Below, one piece after another: positions 1 to 9,481 of a stretch of 59,381 nt of DNA (positions are counted from its first letter, which is position 1; each line of letters opens with the position of its first letter). This DNA is from a virus: IMG/VR virus record IMGVR_UViG_3300042401_000753, positions 1-59,381 of that record; one strand, 5' to 3'. The notes below the pieces were generated by a model. That model was not told where the DNA came from and did not search any database. It worked only from the letters and a program-made list of their open reading frames with translations. The position numbers and the translations under genes are program-made.

Positions 1-127
1 GACTGATGCTTTAGTTCGTATGGGTCAAACAGAACAGCATCCTCAAGGTCAATGTTCTGAACACGGCGGATAAACCGCATAGCATAAGAAGAGTCAAGAG
101 ATACAGTAAGTGTTACATTCCTGTATG
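1..127. repeat. Left copy of the 127-bp terminal overlap
   Basis: These bases are identical to 59255..59381. The repeat lies inside a gene that reads straight through the joint, so it looks like an assembly overlap of a circular or circularly permuted genome, not a biological terminal repeat. The odd length 127 equals a common assembler k-mer size, which supports that reading. The true unit length is 59,254 bp. Confidence 0.95.
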
Positions 128-389
128 GATCATTCTTCTTAGCTGACTTGTCTTCAAGCTCAATAACAAGCTTGTCGCCCCATTCTTCATTCTCGTCTAC
201 AAACACAGCGGTAATGTGACCTTCGTATCCTGGGAAGTGTTGCTCCCAGATAATGTCACCTTTGTTCTTACCCTTGGTCAACTCTCGTGAGATAGCATTC
301 TCTGCACCCTCTTCGCAGCGAGTAACAAGTTTGCCATGTGAAGGGCTAAGGAATACTTTGTTCCCGCCTCGGTTTTGTTTGAATCCCAT
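1..389 (-). CDS. Single-stranded DNA-binding protein-like, N-terminal part (runs off window start)
   Basis: This is the first 129 codons of a 240-residue protein that continues across the circle joint into 58921..59254. It starts at the ATG at 389 (MGFKQNRGG) after an A/C-rich leader with ACCAACA and no Shine-Dalgarno. The product is small and ends in a long acidic tail finishing DDDEVDF, as in phage SSBs of the T7 gp2.5 and T4 gp32 type. Those proteins coat single-stranded DNA and recruit replication partners through the tail. A copy of the palindrome lies 37 bases upstream of the start and a terminator precedes it. The body matches no SSB I can name, so the role rests on the tail and the replication neighbourhood. 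Confidence 0.6.
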   Translation of the reverse strand, partial: MGFKQNRGGNKVFLSPSHGKLVTRCEEGAENAISRELTKGKNKGDIIWEQHFPGYEGHITAVFVDENEEWGDKLVIELEDKSAKKNDPYRNVTLTVSLDSSYAMRFIRRVQNIDLEDAVLFDPYELKHQ

Positions 390-438
390 TGTATTATTTA
401 GTTGTGTTGTTTTGTTGGTGTGGTCTCAGTTAACTGAG

Positions 439-472
439 AAAAAGCCGGGGGAGATATGTGACCTCCCCCGGC
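439..472 (-). terminator. Rho-independent terminator
   Basis: A perfect 10-bp GC-rich stem (444..453 with 463..472) is followed on the minus strand by TTTTT (443..439). It ends the transcript of the acidic-tail gene at 493 and separates it from the SSB-like gene. The palindrome at 426 directly abuts the T-run. Confidence 0.85.
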
Positions 473-492
473 GAGTTTTGTGCGGCTAGATA

Positions 493-1962
<1,470 letters not shown>

Positions 1963-2023
1963 TTTGTTTGTTCTGTTGGTTGGGTTTGTTTGGTTTGCCA
2001 TCATTGGCGTAGTGCATACTCGC

Positions 2024-2437
2024 TTACTTCTGCGGGTTTGCAAATTGTTTCTTCAGTTTCTTCAGAAAATTTAAAAGGTAAAGGTATTTGTCTTTTGTCT
2101 TGGTTCTAAGCCTAAACCCTGGTCCGTAGGTCCGGTCTAGGAATATCCTTGTAGTCTGGTATCCTACACCTTCACCGAACTCGCTCTTAATTAGAGCATT
2201 TACTTCTTCTTCTTCAAGGGCAAAGAATTGAATCAGCTTTCCTAAATCCCTTGACAGCTTGATTGTCTCAAGGTCAACATCTATACGATGAGACTTTTGC
2301 CCCGGCTTGGCATCATGCAGTTGACCCTTAACAAAGTGTCTTTGTTTGTTGGGATGTTCTACAAGTATGATCTTCACAAGCCGGGGCAGGTTCTCAGTTA
2401 ACTGACTATTCTTCGTCCTTGAAGTAATGGTCAGCAA
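2024..2437 (-). CDS. Hypothetical protein, 137 aa
   Basis: Family not recognised. The chain is basic with a helical Lys-rich C-terminus (NFLKKLKKQF) and contains an acidic EEEE patch near residue 77. The start at 2437 overlaps the end of the preceding gene by 32 bases. The overlap includes a palindrome copy (2394..2405) that lies just after the upstream stop codon and is read here as QLTE at residues 12-15. No second ATG is available nearby. It is translationally coupled to the gene at 2406..3485. Confidence 0.6.
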   Translation of the reverse strand: MLTITSRTKNSQLTENLPRLVKIILVEHPNKQRHFVKGQLHDAKPGQKSHRIDVDLETIKLSRDLGKLIQFFALEEEEVNALIKSEFGEGVGYQTTRIFLDRTYGPGFRLRTKTKDKYLYLLNFLKKLKKQFANPQK

Positions 2438-3485
2438 GCTTCAGTGCATTTGCTTCTTCAAACTTCTCAGCGATAGGCTCAAGAACATCTTCAATCTTGT
2501 CAACGTCATAGTCTGGATTAGAATCCCATGCAATAACATCATAGACAATTACTGTAGAGATTGAAGAAGGAGCAATACGCAGGAAGGCACCAATTGCTTT
2601 ATACAGATCAATCGTCTTAGTGCCAGCAGCTTTATCGTTAGCCTTGAGTTTGAAATACCATCTCAAGGCAGGACGACGACGGCTTGAATCAAGCATGATT
2701 ACACCAAGCTTTGCACCCTTGGAATCAACTTGGTCATAGTGACCTTTGCCCTTCTGAGTCTTGATCCAATCACTAACTGGGTCAGCACTTTCCTTTGCTG
2801 GTTCTTCTTCTTGCTTTTCTTCACGCTTTGGATTGTGTGGTTTCTCAATCTCATCAAACTTCTTCTTCTTGGAAGTGTGAGGTTCTTTGTTAAGAACTTG
2901 CTTCTTAGCGTAGACGTTATCCATAATCAAGCCTGTCGTAATTGCAGACAGAGACTCGATAGGAAGATTAACTTTGTCAGAGAAGAACCTCTGAGTCAGT
3001 TGGTATAGATGCCAGCGTTCAGCAAGGAGATTAAGGAAGTAATCATCACTTGGTCCTGATGTAAACTCAGTTAACTGAGGAGGTTCTTCCTCAACAACAC
3101 AGGGAGTTACATTAACTTCTTCTTCAGGATCAAAGCTTCCTTCAGTTACAGTGATAGGCTCAATCAATTTCATTACACACTTCTCAGTAATGTTAACAAC
3201 AACCTTACCTCCTGTGTTACGGAAGATGATACCTACTGGCTTACCATTGACTGGCTTGCCTGCCATAAACTCAATCTCCTTACCTTCATCTTCATTAAGA
3301 TCAAGGAAATGATTGTCGCACTTGAGGCGAAGCTTGAGTTCATCCTCTCCTTGAGCAATCATAATAATTTGATAGCATCCTCCATCCGTTTCAACTACTG
3401 GCTTAATGCTAGTAATTGTGCTGCGGGTAATAGAGCCAATAGGAAAGCCGTCAGTCTCCAGTTCTTTGATTTCTTTAATGTCCAT
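2406..3485 (-). CDS. Hypothetical protein, 359 aa, possible N-terminal OB-like domain
   Basis: Family not recognised. Residues 1-115 are beta-rich (alternating hydrophobics, ending near a MAGKPVNGKPVG turn) and could be an OB-fold. Residues 190-245 are a Lys/Glu-rich linker. The C-terminal 110 residues form a second compact alpha/beta domain. Its position between a RecB-like nuclease and the acidic-tailed protein suggests a DNA replication or recombination accessory. The start at 3485 (MDIKEIKEL) follows the leader AACCAACAACAATAAC. The palindrome encodes QLTE near residue 137, in the linker after the first domain. Confidence 0.75.
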   Translation of the reverse strand: MDIKEIKELETDGFPIGSITRSTITSIKPVVETDGGCYQIIMIAQGEDELKLRLKCDNHFLDLNEDEGKEIEFMAGKPVNGKPVGIIFRNTGGKVVVNITEKCVMKLIEPITVTEGSFDPEEEVNVTPCVVEEEPPQLTEFTSGPSDDYFLNLLAERWHLYQLTQRFFSDKVNLPIESLSAITTGLIMDNVYAKKQVLNKEPHTSKKKKFDEIEKPHNPKREEKQEEEPAKESADPVSDWIKTQKGKGHYDQVDSKGAKLGVIMLDSSRRRPALRWYFKLKANDKAAGTKTIDLYKAIGAFLRIAPSSISTVIVYDVIAWDSNPDYDVDKIEDVLEPIAEKFEEANALKLADHYFKDEE

Positions 3486-3486
3486 G

Positions 3487-4461
3487 TTATTGTTGTTGGT
3501 TTTGTAGTTTGTCTTGTTCGATTAATTCATGCTGGCGTTGATGGCAGAACGAAGCGCCTTTGCAGAAGTTGCAACCCTTAGCCTCACCTTTGTATTCTTT
3601 AATCCAGAAGTCATGCTCTGCCAATCCTTTGCTATCACGATAAGCAATAAGTTCGTCTGCATTATCTCCTTTTACTGAGGCGCGGCTGGAGAAGTCTTGA
3701 ACTTCTCCTTTCTTACCGCCTTTCTTCCTCTCATATCCAGCAAAGAAAGAACCCCTTACCCACCGCTCTTCATCAGTGCAGGGAGTAAGGAGTCTGTCTG
3801 GTTTATCCCTCTCAGTTAACTGAGATTTTACACGGCTCTTGATGTAATCCTCAATCTCCTTCCTGGGCATAATTGGCACATCAACTGTCTTGGCATGAAT
3901 CCTTGGATACTCTGGGTTGTTGAACTTAGTTTTATCCAAGTGAGGGAACAGGTAAATATCTTGAAGACCTCTAACCTTGTATCCCTTTGACTCAAGGATA
4001 TACTTGAGAACATTAAGCTGCAATTCAAAGTGAGTCTTTGGATAGATCATGTTAGAAGCGTTAGTCAGCTTCCAGTCTTGTAGAAAGAATGTCTCACGAT
4101 CATACAAGTCGAACTTACCATGAACACAAACTTGCTTGCCGTCAATGTTAAGCATAACTTCTTCACGGAACTCAGTAAAGTAACGTGGAGACTTAGCTGC
4201 GTATTTCTCAAGAACCCAATGAACAACACTGCCCATCATGCTGTGCCAGCAATCTTTTAGTGGGTCAACGTAAATTTCTTTGTAATGCCTTGATGTAAGG
4301 ATTTGTTTCTGAATTGGTGTATTTAGTGACGTGACCGAAATAGCCATGTCATACTTCTTACCTGTCAGGAACTGTTTAACTTCGTCTCCATACTCCTTGT
4401 CTGAATCAACAAGAGCATCGTATAGAGGTGGTGGTATTGTGTCGTCTTCTACGTAAATCAT
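3487..4461 (-). CDS. PD-(D/E)XK nuclease, Cas4/RecB-like
   Basis: The protein (324 aa) carries the RecB-family nuclease signature in order: a conserved His (GSVVHWVLEKY, about residue 95), the metal-binding Asp pair (HGKFDLYDRET, about 135-145), the DWK core (FLQDWKLT, about 150) and a following Gln/Tyr helix (ELQLNVLKYIL). A C-terminal cysteine group (CNFCKGASFCHQ) could hold an iron-sulfur cluster together with an upstream Cys, as in Cas4 or AddB-type nucleases. The likely role is an exonuclease in phage recombination or end processing. It sits among recombination genes. GTGACCGAAAT occurs in its coding sequence (4331..4341, read ISVT on the minus strand) and the palindrome encodes S-QLTE near residue 215. 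Confidence 0.85.
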   Translation of the reverse strand: MIYVEDDTIPPPLYDALVDSDKEYGDEVKQFLTGKKYDMAISVTSLNTPIQKQILTSRHYKEIYVDPLKDCWHSMMGSVVHWVLEKYAAKSPRYFTEFREEVMLNIDGKQVCVHGKFDLYDRETFFLQDWKLTNASNMIYPKTHFELQLNVLKYILESKGYKVRGLQDIYLFPHLDKTKFNNPEYPRIHAKTVDVPIMPRKEIEDYIKSRVKSQLTERDKPDRLLTPCTDEERWVRGSFFAGYERKKGGKKGEVQDFSSRASVKGDNADELIAYRDSKGLAEHDFWIKEYKGEAKGCNFCKGASFCHQRQHELIEQDKLQNQQQ

Positions 4462-4496
4462 ATTGTTGGATATGAATTGTATTCTCAGTTAACTGA

Positions 4497-4772
4497 CTAT
4501 TCGTCAGCTAAGAACTTTCCTTTTTCTTTGCTCCAAGCTTCTTCAAACTCAGCAGCAGCAAGGATAGATAGGCTTGATGCAGCAGAGCAAAGGCCCCGCT
4601 TAATAATTACTTGGTCTTCATTAGATGCCGAACGAAGAGCAGGGACAATGTTCTGGTAACCTGCGTTCAGTAAAGAAGGAAGCATTGCCTTGGCGTGTTC
4701 CTTAATCTTAAGGGCGCGGGCTTTCTTGATTTCTTCTGGGGTCTTCTTAACTTTGTTTTCTTGGAGTGCCAT
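4497..4772 (-). CDS. Hypothetical protein, 91 aa
   Basis: Family not recognised. A short Lys-rich helical start (KTPEEIKKARALKIKE) is followed by a small helical domain. It starts at 4772 after the leader ACCAAACCCAACCAAATACTACA with no Shine-Dalgarno. A palindrome copy (4485..4496) touches its stop codon and lies 24 bases upstream of the nuclease gene start. Confidence 0.75.
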   Translation of the reverse strand: MALQENKVKKTPEEIKKARALKIKEHAKAMLPSLLNAGYQNIVPALRSASNEDQVIIKRGLCSAASSLSILAAAEFEEAWSKEKGKFLADE

Positions 4773-4812
4773 TGTAGTATTTGGTTGGGTTTGGTTGGGA
4801 TGTAATTATACA

Positions 4813-5010
4813 TCAAATTGGTTCAAACATAAAATGAAACCCTTCAGCATCATACACCTCCCAGTGCTTATCAGTATTCAGTTTAACAATCCAGTCTCCT
4901 ACATCAAGGGCGATTTCATCAGTATACTCTTGAAGGTCATTCATGTTTTCTTCCGTTACTTCAACGGCTTGAACTTCAACTGGCTTGCACTTGTATTTCT
5001 GGATGTTCAT
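4813..5010 (-). CDS. Hypothetical protein, 65 aa
   Basis: Small acidic protein (MNIQKYKCKPVEVQAVEVTE...), probably a single beta-rich domain (DIALDVGDWIVKLNTDKHWEVYDAEGF). The layout resembles small phage proteins that modify or inhibit a partner, but no family is recognised. The start at 5010 is chosen over 5046 because the latter would place coding sequence across the hairpin at 5038..5066. Confidence 0.7.
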   Translation of the reverse strand: MNIQKYKCKPVEVQAVEVTEENMNDLQEYTDEIALDVGDWIVKLNTDKHWEVYDAEGFHFMFEPI

Positions 5011-5037
5011 ATGTTTAGGTTGTTTCAGTAAACAATT

Positions 5038-5066
5038 GCGCCCCAATCCATCACTGGTCGGGGCGC
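5038..5066 (-). terminator. GC-rich hairpin, terminator or 5' leader structure
   Basis: GCGCCCC (5038..5044) pairs with GGGGCGC (5060..5066) across a 15-base loop. It lies 28 bases upstream of the 65-aa gene. It has no T-run on the minus strand, so it may act as a leader structure and not a terminator. The rest of 5067..5176 holds a palindrome copy (5124) and AT-rich sequence. Confidence 0.55.
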
Positions 5067-5176
5067 TATATTAATTGAGATAGGTAGGTTTTGATCTCAT
5101 TTGTGTTACTTTTTAAGTTTACCTCAGTTAACTGAGATTGCAAATAAAAAGTAAATATAATTACTATAAGTTAGTA

Positions 5177-5488
5177 TCAATCCCTCATTGGGTTTTTAGG
5201 GCGAGTTGTCTTTTTTCCTTTAAAGATCGTTCCCTTGTCTGAACGGTTCTCGCCAGGATCGCGCAACCTAAGGTTATTTGAACCTGTTGCTGATCCGCCT
5301 TGTGACAATGGTTTCTTGTGGTCAACATCCTTGCCGTTCATCATCTTGTCAGCAACAGCAGCACCATGTTTCTCAGTTAACTGCTTTCTAATCTTACGCC
5401 TAGCTCTATTCCTTGCTGCCCGATTACGCTTACGCTCATCAGACTCAGTCTCAGCCTCACGTTTGTAATCTCTTCCTGTTGTATTCAT
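5177..5488 (-). CDS. HNH endonuclease-like protein
   Basis: 103 residues. A very basic N-terminus (KRNRAARNRARRKIRKQ) precedes a compact HNH core: VDHKKPLSQGG (first His at about residue 57), then SNNLRLRDPGENRSDKG with the second conserved Asn. Family knowledge: small HNH proteins cut DNA and act in phage packaging, homing or host DNA degradation. The palindrome near 5373 (11 of 12 bases) encodes QLTEKHG. It is followed at once by the 59-aa gene and is not next to terminase genes, so a free-standing endonuclease seems more likely than a packaging factor. Confidence 0.8.
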   Translation of the reverse strand: MNTTGRDYKREAETESDERKRNRAARNRARRKIRKQLTEKHGAAVADKMMNGKDVDHKKPLSQGGSATGSNNLRLRDPGENRSDKGTIFKGKKTTRPKNPMRD

Positions 5489-5492
5489 GTGA

Positions 5493-5672
5493 TTAAATTC
5501 CGTATTTATCAGTGTAGGTTAATTCATCAAGATGATTGCCAACATCCTTACTTTGTTTCCTGCTATCAAAAATACCTTTTGTTGTAAGAAAATCCATAAT
5601 GTCTTCTGGATCAGCATCAAGCTTGTTAGCTAGATCAAAAATAAGCTTTGCTATTGCTTTGTTTTCTTCCAT
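5493..5672 (-). CDS. Hypothetical protein, 59 aa
   Basis: A short open frame reading MEENKAIAKLIFDLANKL, acidic at the end. It is packed 4 bases from each neighbour, between the two HNH genes, with normal codon use. Two helices are likely (residues 3-20 and 22-32). Function unknown. Confidence 0.65.
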   Translation of the reverse strand: MEENKAIAKLIFDLANKLDADPEDIMDFLTTKGIFDSRKQSKDVGNHLDELTYTDKYGI

Positions 5673-5676
5673 GATG

Positions 5677-6033
5677 TTATATTAGATAGTTCTGTTCCCT
5701 TGCTTCGATTGGATTGCTGTGGACCCACGTGTGGCATTCCGCACAGAGGTAGAAGTAATTAAGAATGTCAGATCTCCCATTTGGATGATGTCTTTGCAGA
5801 TTCTGTTGAATTTTGCAACGCTTACATGACTGCTCTTTTTTTTTATCTTCTCTAAGTTTAGCTCCATATATAGTTTGTCTTTCTTTTTCTTTAGTTGAGA
5901 CGGGGTTTATCTTCTTTCTTAAAAGGCTGCTTCCTCCTCGTTTGATTGCTGTTCGCTTAAGTCCTTGGCCTTTGTTTTTGATCTCCGTGCGGCGGAGGCC
6001 GCTTCTAGGTTTGCCGTCGTCTTGTCGATGCAT
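5677..6033 (-). CDS. HNH endonuclease
   Basis: 118 residues. The N-terminus has the Lys/Arg-rich spacing typical of phage HNH proteins (SGLRRTEIKNKG, LKRTAIKRGG, INPVSTKEKERQTIYG). The nuclease core has two zinc-binding cysteine pairs around the metal His: CKRCKIQQN, LQRHHPNGR, then LCAECHTWVH. The N-terminal 38 codons overlap the 3' end of recA by 115 bases in another frame. The overlapped segment is the conserved basic leader, so both readings are probably real. Confidence 0.85.
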   Translation of the reverse strand: MHRQDDGKPRSGLRRTEIKNKGQGLKRTAIKRGGSSLLRKKINPVSTKEKERQTIYGAKLREDKKKEQSCKRCKIQQNLQRHHPNGRSDILNYFYLCAECHTWVHSNPIEAREQNYLI

Positions 6034-7043
6034 TGCTGATATAGATGTTTAAAGTTTTTCTTTGACTCAAGATTCTCAGTTAACTGAACCCTTGTCATCC
6101 TTTGCTCACCTTCAAGAGTTTGAACAAACCATCCTGACTTAAGGTTCTCTTTCTTATTGGCGGCAGCAGTCTTAAACAAACCAAGCTCATCAGCTTGATC
6201 TATCAACCACTTAACATTGTCATAGCCTTCACCAAAGTAAACATCAATCATCGTTTCCTGAAAGGGTCTACCTACCTGATTCTTAACAGCTTTAAGCCTT
6301 ACTGTTTGACCAATGATATTGTCTGTCTTGTCTTCGATCTTTTCCTTTGCTCTAATATCAACTCGCGCAGCACACGCGAATTTGATAGCTCTTGCTCCAG
6401 CAGTTTTCTCTGTGCTTCCCCATGTTGCACCAACATTGTCCCGTAACTGATTGATGAGGACAACTGTTGGTGAATTTGATTTGATGTTATCATTTAGTTT
6501 CTTAATAGCCTTAGACCATAGTCTTGCGCTGGCACACATTGCAGCGTCAGTAAGTTCACCTTCCAGTTCTTCTTTTGAAACAACAGCAGACACGCTATCA
6601 ATGATAATGATTCCAACATCATCAGCGTCTGCTGCGCGGATCATAAGCTCAAGACCAGACTCACCGGCATTTTTACCGGATGGTTGGAGCATTGATGTTC
6701 TATCAGGATTTAATCCTAAGCTTATTGCGTAAGGAATGTTAAGCTTGTTTTCAAAGTCAATGATAAGAGCTACATTCCTATCTTTGTATCTCTGAACATT
6801 GGCAGCCATTACCATTGCTAGTGTTGTCTTGCCACTACCTTCTGGTCCGTATATCTCAATGATACGTCCTTTAGGTAGTCCACCGTTAGCAGAGTGATTT
6901 GCTAATATCCAATCCATCCCAGAGCATCCCGTCTGCCTGTAGGATAGATCAGAATAGCAATCAATCTCGTTAAGGTTAACGGGTTTAGCGCACTGTTTAT
7001 ATACTTTGCCAAAGACTTCATCAATGATTTGGGATAGGTTCAT
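5919..7043 (-). CDS. recA: RecA-family recombinase
   Basis: 374 residues, close to bacterial RecA length. Walker A is GPEGSGKT (about residue 67), Walker B IIIIDSVSAV (about 141), and the DNA-binding loop region INQLRDNVGATWGSTEKTAG is well conserved. It polymerises on single-stranded DNA and pairs homologous strands. It is likely used in phage recombination-dependent replication with the SSB-like protein, RecB-like nuclease and RusA. The C-terminus is extended and ends SNEEEAAF, like the primase-helicase end. The palindrome sits 2 bases before the start codon (7046..7057) and another copy encodes QLTE near residue 320. Confidence 0.95.
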   Translation of the reverse strand: MNLSQIIDEVFGKVYKQCAKPVNLNEIDCYSDLSYRQTGCSGMDWILANHSANGGLPKGRIIEIYGPEGSGKTTLAMVMAANVQRYKDRNVALIIDFENKLNIPYAISLGLNPDRTSMLQPSGKNAGESGLELMIRAADADDVGIIIIDSVSAVVSKEELEGELTDAAMCASARLWSKAIKKLNDNIKSNSPTVVLINQLRDNVGATWGSTEKTAGARAIKFACAARVDIRAKEKIEDKTDNIIGQTVRLKAVKNQVGRPFQETMIDVYFGEGYDNVKWLIDQADELGLFKTAAANKKENLKSGWFVQTLEGEQRMTRVQLTENLESKKNFKHLYQQCIDKTTANLEAASAARRSKTKAKDLSEQQSNEEEAAF

Positions 7044-7058
7044 TTTCAGTTAACTGAG

Positions 7059-8789
7059 TTATTGTTGTTCTGCGTAAGTGTCATCAACTTTAGCACAACT
7101 ATCTGAATCTGTAAAGGATTTAAGCTTTGCATGAATCTCCTCGATGTCATTATATTCCTTGCCTTGGAAATACAATTCGTGTTCTGCGCGTGTGATAGCA
7201 ACATAGATAAGATTCTTTTCTTGTTGGTATTGCTCAGGACTAAGCGTAGTCCCAGGAAACTCAAAAGGCATCTTTTCGAAGTCAATGATGAATACCCGTG
7301 GAGCTTCCAGACCTTTGCTACGATGAACAGTTGATAGAGTAACAAACTGCTTGCCGGGTTCTTCCTCAAACATATCTTTGATTCTTACAGCAAGCGCAGA
7401 GTGTGAGACCGTAATCTTTTTCTCCAAAGCCTCACGGCTAATAAAGGAAGCGATAGCAGACATACAATCTTGATCGTCTTGGATAGCAGCAATCTTACTG
7501 GAAGGAAGCTTCTTGATGATTGCTCGTGTCATTTCTTCCTGACAGTGTTCGCCATAGGCACCGATGAAGTGGTCAATAGACATAATCTCTGGGTTGCTTT
7601 TGACAATAGATTCATAGATGTCATTAAGCTTCTTACCAATGTCGCGGCCCTTGACCTTGGCAGGGATGTTACCTTTGATAAGAGAGATACACATAGATAC
7701 AAGCGGAGCAGTAATGCGACATAGGATAAAGTCACCGGGTTTGACTAGAGATTGAATCTCATGCTTCTGAACAACTCCTACAATACCTTCTCCGCATCCT
7801 GGCCTATCCTCGATAGATGGAACGATGTAACGAGCAAGCTCAAGGATGTTGTGGTCACAACGATAGCAAATAGTAAGAGGTAAGCTTGCCGCGTTAGCTA
7901 ACTTTTTGAAGCGTTGCATACCATCTGATAGAGCGCCAGCCCAGCCCATGATAGCTTGATTCTTGTCACCGAAACCATAGAAGACTTTGCCAAACTTCAT
8001 AACAAGTTGTAACTGTGCTTCGTTCAAGTCTTGAGCCTCGTCAACAAGAACCCAGTCATACTGTGGGAAGTCACAGGAATGATATAGAGGACCATAGATC
8101 ATATCGTCCCATCCCATTACACCTTTCTTAAGTGAGGACATACCTATCCTGATTGCTCTGCCTACAAACTTACATAGATAGTCCTCACAGTTTACATCAT
8201 ACTTATCCATCATGTCACGCAATGCTTGCTCGTTATCAATGTCAGTAAGTGTAGACATAGCCATCTTGCAAATGTCAGTTAACTGAGAAGTTGCCTTACG
8301 CAACACTTCCTTGACCTTGGAGGGAAGCTTTCTATCTCTCTCATTAGGAAGAAATACTGCAAGGATGTTATTCTTATCTTCCTCAATAAACTCCTTACAG
8401 ATAAAGAAGTATTTACTTCCCTGAATCTGACCTTTGGCAGTGATGCCATTAAGCTTAAGAACCATAAGCCCGGCGGCACTAGCAGTCTTGACAGTTGTAT
8501 TCTTGATGCCAAGCTCAAGAATCTTAGCTTCCATAGCCATCTGAATTGCTTTAGCAAACTGAATGCTGATAACAGATTCTCCTTTGAACTTGTTAAGCAC
8601 TGATTCAATAAGCAGGCGTGAGGTGGTTGATTTACCACTTCCTGCAAGAGCATCTACTACTAGCGAGACACGCTTACCTTTTCCTTTCCTGACCTCACGC
8701 ATTCTTCCACGCTTAAGGATAGCTGCTTGATAAGATGATAGTTCCATTTTGTTTGATTGTTTAGTTTCTTGTTGGGTCTTGAATGCCAT
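7059..8789 (-). CDS. UvrD/Rep-like superfamily 1 DNA helicase
   Basis: 576 residues from the start chosen at 8789 (MAFKTQQETK, preceded by GGAAATAACATT). Alternatives are 8849, which would run through the upstream gene's end, or 8747 (MELSSYQ). Motifs in order: Walker A DALAGSGKSTTS, motif II VLVDEAQDL, motif III GFGDKNQAIMGWAG, motif V-like LSTVHRSKGLEAP, and motif VI YVAITRAEHELYF. This is a 3'-5' unwinding enzyme family. It probably helps replication or recombination next to RecA. One palindrome copy encodes S-QLTD. Confidence 0.92.
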   Translation of the reverse strand: MAFKTQQETKQSNKMELSSYQAAILKRGRMREVRKGKGKRVSLVVDALAGSGKSTTSRLLIESVLNKFKGESVISIQFAKAIQMAMEAKILELGIKNTTVKTASAAGLMVLKLNGITAKGQIQGSKYFFICKEFIEEDKNNILAVFLPNERDRKLPSKVKEVLRKATSQLTDICKMAMSTLTDIDNEQALRDMMDKYDVNCEDYLCKFVGRAIRIGMSSLKKGVMGWDDMIYGPLYHSCDFPQYDWVLVDEAQDLNEAQLQLVMKFGKVFYGFGDKNQAIMGWAGALSDGMQRFKKLANAASLPLTICYRCDHNILELARYIVPSIEDRPGCGEGIVGVVQKHEIQSLVKPGDFILCRITAPLVSMCISLIKGNIPAKVKGRDIGKKLNDIYESIVKSNPEIMSIDHFIGAYGEHCQEEMTRAIIKKLPSSKIAAIQDDQDCMSAIASFISREALEKKITVSHSALAVRIKDMFEEEPGKQFVTLSTVHRSKGLEAPRVFIIDFEKMPFEFPGTTLSPEQYQQEKNLIYVAITRAEHELYFQGKEYNDIEEIHAKLKSFTDSDSCAKVDDTYAEQQ

Positions 8790-8793
8790 AATG

Positions 8794-8982
8794 TTATTTC
8801 CAGAAGTCTGCTGGTTTAAATTCAGATATTTTGATTGGATTTTCAGCATCTTTAGCTCTTCTTTCTTGAGCGTTAAGATTTGATTCGGCTTGTTTTTCTA
8901 GCCATCCTTTTTGACCTTCAGGTATCCTACGGGTGCCTGCAAGGTATTGACGTTTAGTATTTCCTTTAGATCTTTTTTTCAT
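8794..8982 (-). CDS. Small basic protein ending KPADFWK
   Basis: 62 residues, strongly basic (MKKRSKGNTKRQYLAGTRR). It ends ISEFKPADFWK. The ATG overlaps the stop of the preceding 41-aa gene (ATGA), so the two are coupled. The C-terminal motif is shared with that neighbour, which suggests a duplicated short interaction or DNA-binding module. Function unknown. Confidence 0.7.
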   Translation of the reverse strand: MKKRSKGNTKRQYLAGTRRIPEGQKGWLEKQAESNLNAQERRAKDAENPIKISEFKPADFWK

Positions 8983-9104
8983 TTCCAGAAGCTTGCTGGT
9001 TTAAAGTTACGAACTGATCTGTCTTCTGCAATCTTAGCTGCCTTGTCAGCAGATTTGATTTCATCTTGTATTTGTTTATTTGATTTACCTTTTTTCTTTT
9101 TCAT
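8979..9104 (-). CDS. 41-aa basic protein ending KPASFWK
   Basis: MKKKKGKSNKQIQDEIK... ends VRNFKPASFWK. Start and stop codons overlap both neighbours by 4 bases (ATGA), typical of a coupled operon. It resembles the next gene (8794..8982) in its Lys-rich start and its F-K-P-A-x-F-W-K end, so the pair are probably short paralogs. The degenerate palindrome TCATTTAACTGA at 9101 spans its start codon. Confidence 0.7.
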   Translation of the reverse strand: MKKKKGKSNKQIQDEIKSADKAAKIAEDRSVRNFKPASFWK

Positions 9105-9481
9105 TTAACTGAGATTCTCTCTTCTAGTGATTTAACTTTTGGTTTGTTAAGCTGTTGGTTAACAAAGAACCTGATGTGATGATCTTTGAATTTGTATAGA
9201 TGTAATGTTTGTGCGTTGATGTAGATGTATTCATTTAAGGCGTGGAAATCTTCTTTGTCCAGCGATTCATTGAGCGATTTTGTGTGACACCGTAATGAGT
9301 AACAATTAGAGTAAGCCATATAAACTGGAGCGTAAGACAATTTATACTTACACTCAACAATCTTATACATCTTACCGGCAACAGTCATTACCTTTACATT
9401 TCTTTTGCCAATAAATTCATCACCAGCGGAAAGGATAGAAGCAATGTGGAAGTCATTGCATGGGGAGTATGTGTTGATCAT
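9101..9481 (-). CDS. Hypothetical protein, 126 aa
   Basis: Family not recognised. A Tyr/Cys-containing alpha/beta protein (FIGKRNVKVMTVAGKMYKIVECKYKLS...). It is coupled to both neighbours by 4-base ATGA overlaps. Its last codons (ERISVK and TGA) are made from a palindrome variant. Confidence 0.7.
   Translation of the reverse strand: MINTYSPCNDFHIASILSAGDEFIGKRNVKVMTVAGKMYKIVECKYKLSYAPVYMAYSNCYSLRCHTKSLNESLDKEDFHALNEYIYINAQTLHLYKFKDHHIRFFVNQQLNKPKVKSLEERISVK

Noticed and set aside
1-127. Biological direct terminal repeat as in T7
   Set aside because: It lies inside a gene that is intact only if one copy is removed, and its length equals a common k-mer size; an assembly overlap is more likely.
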